Shown here in pieces: positions 7,421 to 9,595 of a stretch of DNA of 9,595 bases. The stretch's first letter is position 1, and each line of letters begins with the position of its first letter. Origin of the DNA: Lentisphaeria bacterium. GTDB lineage: Bacteria; Verrucomicrobiota; Lentisphaeria; Oligosphaerales; Oligosphaeraceae. The stretch is taken from positions 1 through 9,595 of the forward strand of contig JAEEXV010000078.1 of assembly GCA_016287975.1 (NCBI GenBank), read 5' to 3'. Both the position numbers and the translations under genes were made by a program. A model generated the notes under the pieces. That model was not told the DNA's origin and searched no databases. It was given only the letters and a program-made list of their open reading frames with translations.

Positions 7421-8461
7421 TCAGTACTCAATCTCCACCCGCTTTCCGCCTTCGTTGATCGACTGCTGCTCGGCCATCACGACCTTGAAGCCGTCGAGCA
7501 CGCTGTCGAAGGTCTGGTACTTGTCGGGGGTCACGCCCTTCTCCACGCAGTCGATGAAGTACTGTAGTTCCTTGTGCCAGCCAGTCGTCGCCTCGACCTG
7601 CGGGGCCTCCACGCGGCCGTCCTTCCAGTAGATGCGGAAGCCCTCGGCCATCAGGCGCACGGTCGCCTTCTCGAAGATCATCTGGAAGGACATCTCGAAG
7701 GGCACGTCGCGCGCCTGCGCCCAGGAGCCCTCCGCCTCGACCAGCTTGCCGTCGTCGAAGTGGTACAGCGTGATCACATGGTCGATGCCGCCCTTGCTGT
7801 TGATGTTGACGCCCGCGGAGGTGACCGCCTTCGGGCGCCCGAAGAAATAGACCACCTCGTCGGTGTCGTGAAGGTGCATGTCGAGGAGCGCGCCGCCAGA
7901 GCGCTTGCCGTCCATGAACCAGTTGTCCCACGCGTTGCCGTCGATGTCGGGGGAGAGGCGGCGGAAGGTCGCCGAGCACACCTTGCCGAAGGCGCCCGCC
8001 TTGTACTGCTCGTAGACATGGCGGTATTCAGGCCAGGCCCGCACGCACATCCCGAAGTTCAGGAAGGTCTTCGCCTGCGACGCCGCCGCCTGGATCTTCG
8101 CCGCCTGCTCCAGCGAACGCGCAAACGGCTTCTCCGCAAAGACGTGCTTGCCCGCCGCCAGCGCCGCCACGATGAAGTCCGCATGGAACGGCGTCGGGCA
8201 GCAGATGTCCACGACATCCACTTCGGGGTCGTTGATCAGGTCGAAGCCGTTCTCGTACACATGCACGCCCTCCAGATTCAGCGGCACCGAATTGTCCGCG
8301 TTGCCGATGTTCCCGACGACCTTCGAGACGTCCCCGCGACGCTTCGCCTCGTCCACATCCGCCAGCGCCTTGATCTCCGCATTCTCCATCGCCTCGTAAA
8401 TCCGAAAATGCGTGCTCCCCATGAAGCCCAGACCAATCAGGCCAACCCGAATCTTGCTCAT
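7421..8461 (-). CDS. Gfo/Idh/MocA family NAD(P)-dependent oxidoreductase
   Basis: This is a 346-residue cytoplasmic dehydrogenase. The N-terminal Rossmann fold begins VGLIGLGFMG (glycines 7-15), and the family EKP motif is at 110-112 (HVFAEKP). The C-terminal substrate domain carries GGALLDMHLHDTD at 189-201, with D194 and H198 the likely catalytic aspartate and histidine. Members oxidise or reduce sugars, inositols and their acids with NAD(P). The frame can be extended to a TTG at 8476, but ATG at 8459-8461 is chosen because GGAGGAG sits 6 nt before it and the Rossmann fold then starts at residue 5. It is first in the minus-strand series, behind a TATAAT promoter and opposite the PocR-AraC gene, so it is the probable main target of that regulator. 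The product could convert a cyclic polyol or sugar to a keto form for the neighbouring isomerase; the order of steps is inference. Confidence 0.93.
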   Translation of the reverse strand: MSKIRVGLIGLGFMGSTHFRIYEAMENAEIKALADVDEAKRRGDVSKVVGNIGNADNSVPLNLEGVHVYENGFDLINDPEVDVVDICCPTPFHADFIVAALAAGKHVFAEKPFARSLEQAAKIQAAASQAKTFLNFGMCVRAWPEYRHVYEQYKAGAFGKVCSATFRRLSPDIDGNAWDNWFMDGKRSGGALLDMHLHDTDEVVYFFGRPKAVTSAGVNINSKGGIDHVITLYHFDDGKLVEAEGSWAQARDVPFEMSFQMIFEKATVRLMAEGFRIYWKDGRVEAPQVEATTGWHKELQYFIDCVEKGVTPDKYQTFDSVLDGFKVVMAEQQSINEGGKRVEIEY

Positions 8462-8467
8462 CGCTTG

Positions 8468-8474
8468 CTCCTCC
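8468..8474 (-). promoter_or_regulatory. Strong ribosome binding site deciding the oxidoreductase start
   Basis: GGAGGAG on the minus strand, 6 nt before ATG 8459-8461, is a near-ideal Shine-Dalgarno. It lies just downstream of the alternative TTG start (8474-8476), which is therefore very unlikely to be used. Confidence 0.85.
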
Positions 8475-8505
8475 AAATGAATTCCCTTTTTCGCCCCCTG
8501 CGCCT

Positions 8506-8534
8506 ATTATACTTGCAATCCCGCCTTTTGAAAA
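8506..8534 (-). promoter_or_regulatory. Sigma70-type promoter for the oxidoreductase gene
   Basis: On the minus strand a perfect TATAAT (8506-8511) stands 17 bp from TTTTCA (8529-8534), which matches the TTGACA -35 box at four of six positions. The expected start point is near 8499, giving a leader of about 38 nt before the ATG with GGAGGAG inside it. The weak -35 box fits a promoter that needs an activator, and candidate activator boxes lie just upstream. Confidence 0.6.
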
Positions 8535-8570
8535 TAGATTATCCTGCAATTCCATGGACTTTTCTGCAAT
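8514..8570 (+). promoter_or_regulatory. Three same-orientation TGCAAT boxes, candidate PocR-AraC regulator sites
   Basis: TGCAAT occurs at 8514-8519, 8545-8550 and 8565-8570, all on the plus strand, with start-to-start spacings of 31 and 20 bp (about three and two helical turns). The two right-hand copies share CTGCAAT. Relative to the predicted oxidoreductase start point near 8499 they are centred near -48 and -68, the usual position of paired AraC-family activator half-sites. The third overlaps the promoter spacer, near -17. The rightmost copy is just before the regulator's own GGAGG (8573-8577), which would allow autoregulation. Binding is inference. Confidence 0.5.
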
Positions 8571-8588
8571 ACGGAGGCATTTTTCTAC

Positions 8589-9419
8589 ATGGATCCCCAA
8601 CGCTCCCTCGAACTCATCCTGCACCGCGAAGTCCAGCAGCTGCTCGACAACTTCGCCGCGGTGATGCGCGTCCACGTCGTCTTCTTCGGCCCGCGCGGCG
8701 AAGTGCTGCGGCAGGGGCGCGGCGAGGGCAACTGCCGCTTCTGCCAGATGGTGCAGCAATGCCTCTCGATGGAACGGTGCCTCGCCCTCGACCGCGAACG
8801 GCAGGCCCTCGCCCGCCGCACGGGACGCTGCCAGATCTACACCTGCCACGCAGGCCTCTGGGAGGCCATCATGCCCGTCATGACTGGCGGCGAACTGCTC
8901 GGATACATCGTCTTCGGCCAGATCCGAGGCGCCACCCGCCCCCCAGACGCCCTGCGGCGCGCCTTCCCCCCCGACGCCGCCGCCGCGCTCTCAAAGGCCT
9001 ACCTCGACCTGCCCTTCCTTTCCGCCGACGGCATGGACAACCTCGCAGGCCTCATGAAACTCCTCGTCGACTACATCGTCCGCAACGAACTCGTCACCCT
9101 CGGCGGCGACCGCCTCTACCTCGCGACCCTGCGCTTCCTTGAGGAACACCTCACCGCCTCCGTCACCCTGCCCGACGCCGCGCGCGCACTCGGCCGCAGC
9201 GCCTCCACCCTCTCCCACCTCCTCCAGCGCCACGGCACCACCTTCAAGCGCCTGCTCATCGAAAAGCGCCTCGCCCGCGCCGACGCCCTCTTCAAGGCCC
9301 ACCCCGAATTGTCCGTCAAGGAAGCCGCGACCCGCTCAGGCTTCAACGACCCCGCATACTTCTCCCGACTCTACCGCAGGCACCGGGGCACTCCGCCCAG
9401 CCAGCGCCGAGGGTCATGA
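8589..9419 (+). CDS. PocR-domain AraC-family transcriptional regulator
   Basis: This 276-residue protein has an N-terminal PocR sensory domain (about 6-170) and a C-terminal AraC/XylS DNA-binding domain (about 178-272). The sensor shows the family pattern CRFCQ (C49, C52), C58, C64, C81 and YTCHAGL (C86, H87), then GELLGYIVFGQIR. PocR itself responds to 1,2-propanediol, and the domain is thought to sense small organic molecules. The DNA-binding part shows the first helix-turn-helix (TLPDAARALGRSASTLSHLL) and the second (SVKEAATRSGFNDPAYFSRL) in full. It is divergent from the oxidoreductase-isomerase-phosphatase series and is probably its ligand-dependent activator. The ATG has GGAGG 11 nt upstream, a somewhat long spacing, consistent with low expression. 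The six cysteines could bind metal or respond to redox; this is unproven. Confidence 0.92.
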   Translation: MDPQRSLELILHREVQQLLDNFAAVMRVHVVFFGPRGEVLRQGRGEGNCRFCQMVQQCLSMERCLALDRERQALARRTGRCQIYTCHAGLWEAIMPVMTGGELLGYIVFGQIRGATRPPDALRRAFPPDAAAALSKAYLDLPFLSADGMDNLAGLMKLLVDYIVRNELVTLGGDRLYLATLRFLEEHLTASVTLPDAARALGRSASTLSHLLQRHGTTFKRLLIEKRLARADALFKAHPELSVKEAATRSGFNDPAYFSRLYRRHRGTPPSQRRGS

Positions 9420-9438
9420 AGCCTAAAGCCAAAGGCTT
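9419..9438 (+). terminator. Weak stem-loop at the regulator stop codon
   Basis: AAGCCT and AGGCTT (9419-9424 and 9433-9438) can form a 6-bp stem starting at the stop codon of the regulator; an alternative inner hairpin AAGCC-AAA-GGCTT also exists. A second small stem, AGCG/CGCT at 9441-9453, follows. No T tract is present, so this is at best a weak or factor-assisted end signal. Confidence 0.25.
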
Positions 9439-9503
9439 AAAGCGTAAGGCGCTGTTCCCCAAGAGGGTAGGCGATTGCCCAGTCAAAGCCCCGGAAATGG
9501 TAG

Positions 9504-9522
9504 CCACGGCGTCCCGCCGTGG
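9504..9522. repeat. Perfect 8-bp palindrome, possible dispersed intergenic element
   Basis: CCACGGCG, a TCC loop and CGCCGTGG form a perfect 8-bp hairpin in the gene-free tail (9420-9595). Another CGGCGA/TCGCCG pairing lies shortly after (from 9529). No T tract follows on either strand, so it is not an obvious terminator. Compact GC-rich intergenic hairpins of this kind are often present in many copies per genome, but copy number cannot be judged from one window. Confidence 0.55.
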
Positions 9523-9595
9523 TCCCCCCGGCGAGCGACGCAGCGAACGATTTCGCCGCCCCATTGCAAACCCTGTGTGGCTCACCCGCCTGCCA

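Noticed and set aside
7574..9142. A 522-codon plus-strand open frame running from the oxidoreductase into the regulator
   Set aside because: It crosses the divergent promoter region and is antisense to a clear oxidoreductase, then out of frame with a clear PocR-AraC gene; composition is that of a shadow frame.
9343..9585. An 80-codon minus-strand frame over the regulator's 3' end and the tail
   Set aside because: It has no ribosome binding site, is low-complexity Arg/Gly-rich, overlaps the hairpins, and is antisense to the AraC domain.

Overview
This is a GC-rich bacterial window (about 64% G+C by eye) with six genes: five on the minus strand and one divergent regulator on the plus strand. 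The gene content (an exported VIT/VWA protein with TPR, DUF2135 and LysM parts, a Gfo/Idh/MocA dehydrogenase paired with a xylose-isomerase-like TIM barrel, and a PocR-AraC regulator) and the intergenic palindromes suggest a Gram-negative environmental or gut bacterium, perhaps of the PVC superphylum (Kiritimatiellota, Lentisphaerota, Verrucomicrobiota). That placement is inference; the window has no rRNA or tRNA to settle it.

Right part (about 5667-9419): a regulated carbohydrate or polyol module. The PocR-AraC regulator (8589-9419, +) is divergent from a minus-strand series: Gfo/Idh/MocA oxidoreductase (7421-8461), sugar-phosphate isomerase/epimerase-like TIM barrel (6418-7275) and a PHP-fold phosphatase of the CpsB/YwqE type (5667-6410). 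The 127-bp divergent region holds a good sigma70-type promoter for the oxidoreductase and three same-orientation TGCAAT boxes. Two of the boxes lie where an AraC-family activator would bind upstream of that promoter. The isomerase and phosphatase genes are 7 bp apart and probably translationally coupled. The oxidoreductase and isomerase are separated by 145 bp holding an inverted array of 9-bp repeats that can fold into a long hairpin ending at the isomerase ribosome binding site.

Left part (59-5539): a second minus-strand pair. A 1060-residue exported protein (signal peptide, VIT, VWA with intact MIDAS, linker with a recent 72-bp tandem duplication, TPR-like helices, DUF2135-like domain, C-terminal LysM) is followed after 3 bp by a short UvrA-type tandem ABC ATPase of 764 residues (DrrC-like size). 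The UvrA ribosome binding site lies inside the last codons of the VIT/VWA gene, so translation is probably coupled, an unexpected pairing of an envelope protein with a DNA-repair-family ATPase.

Across the whole window the tetranucleotide CCGG is very rare (16 by my reading, against roughly 100 expected from composition). Synonymous codons appear to be chosen to avoid it. The plus-strand tail after 9419 has no gene and contains small palindromes. No tRNA, rRNA, CRISPR array or transposase was seen.
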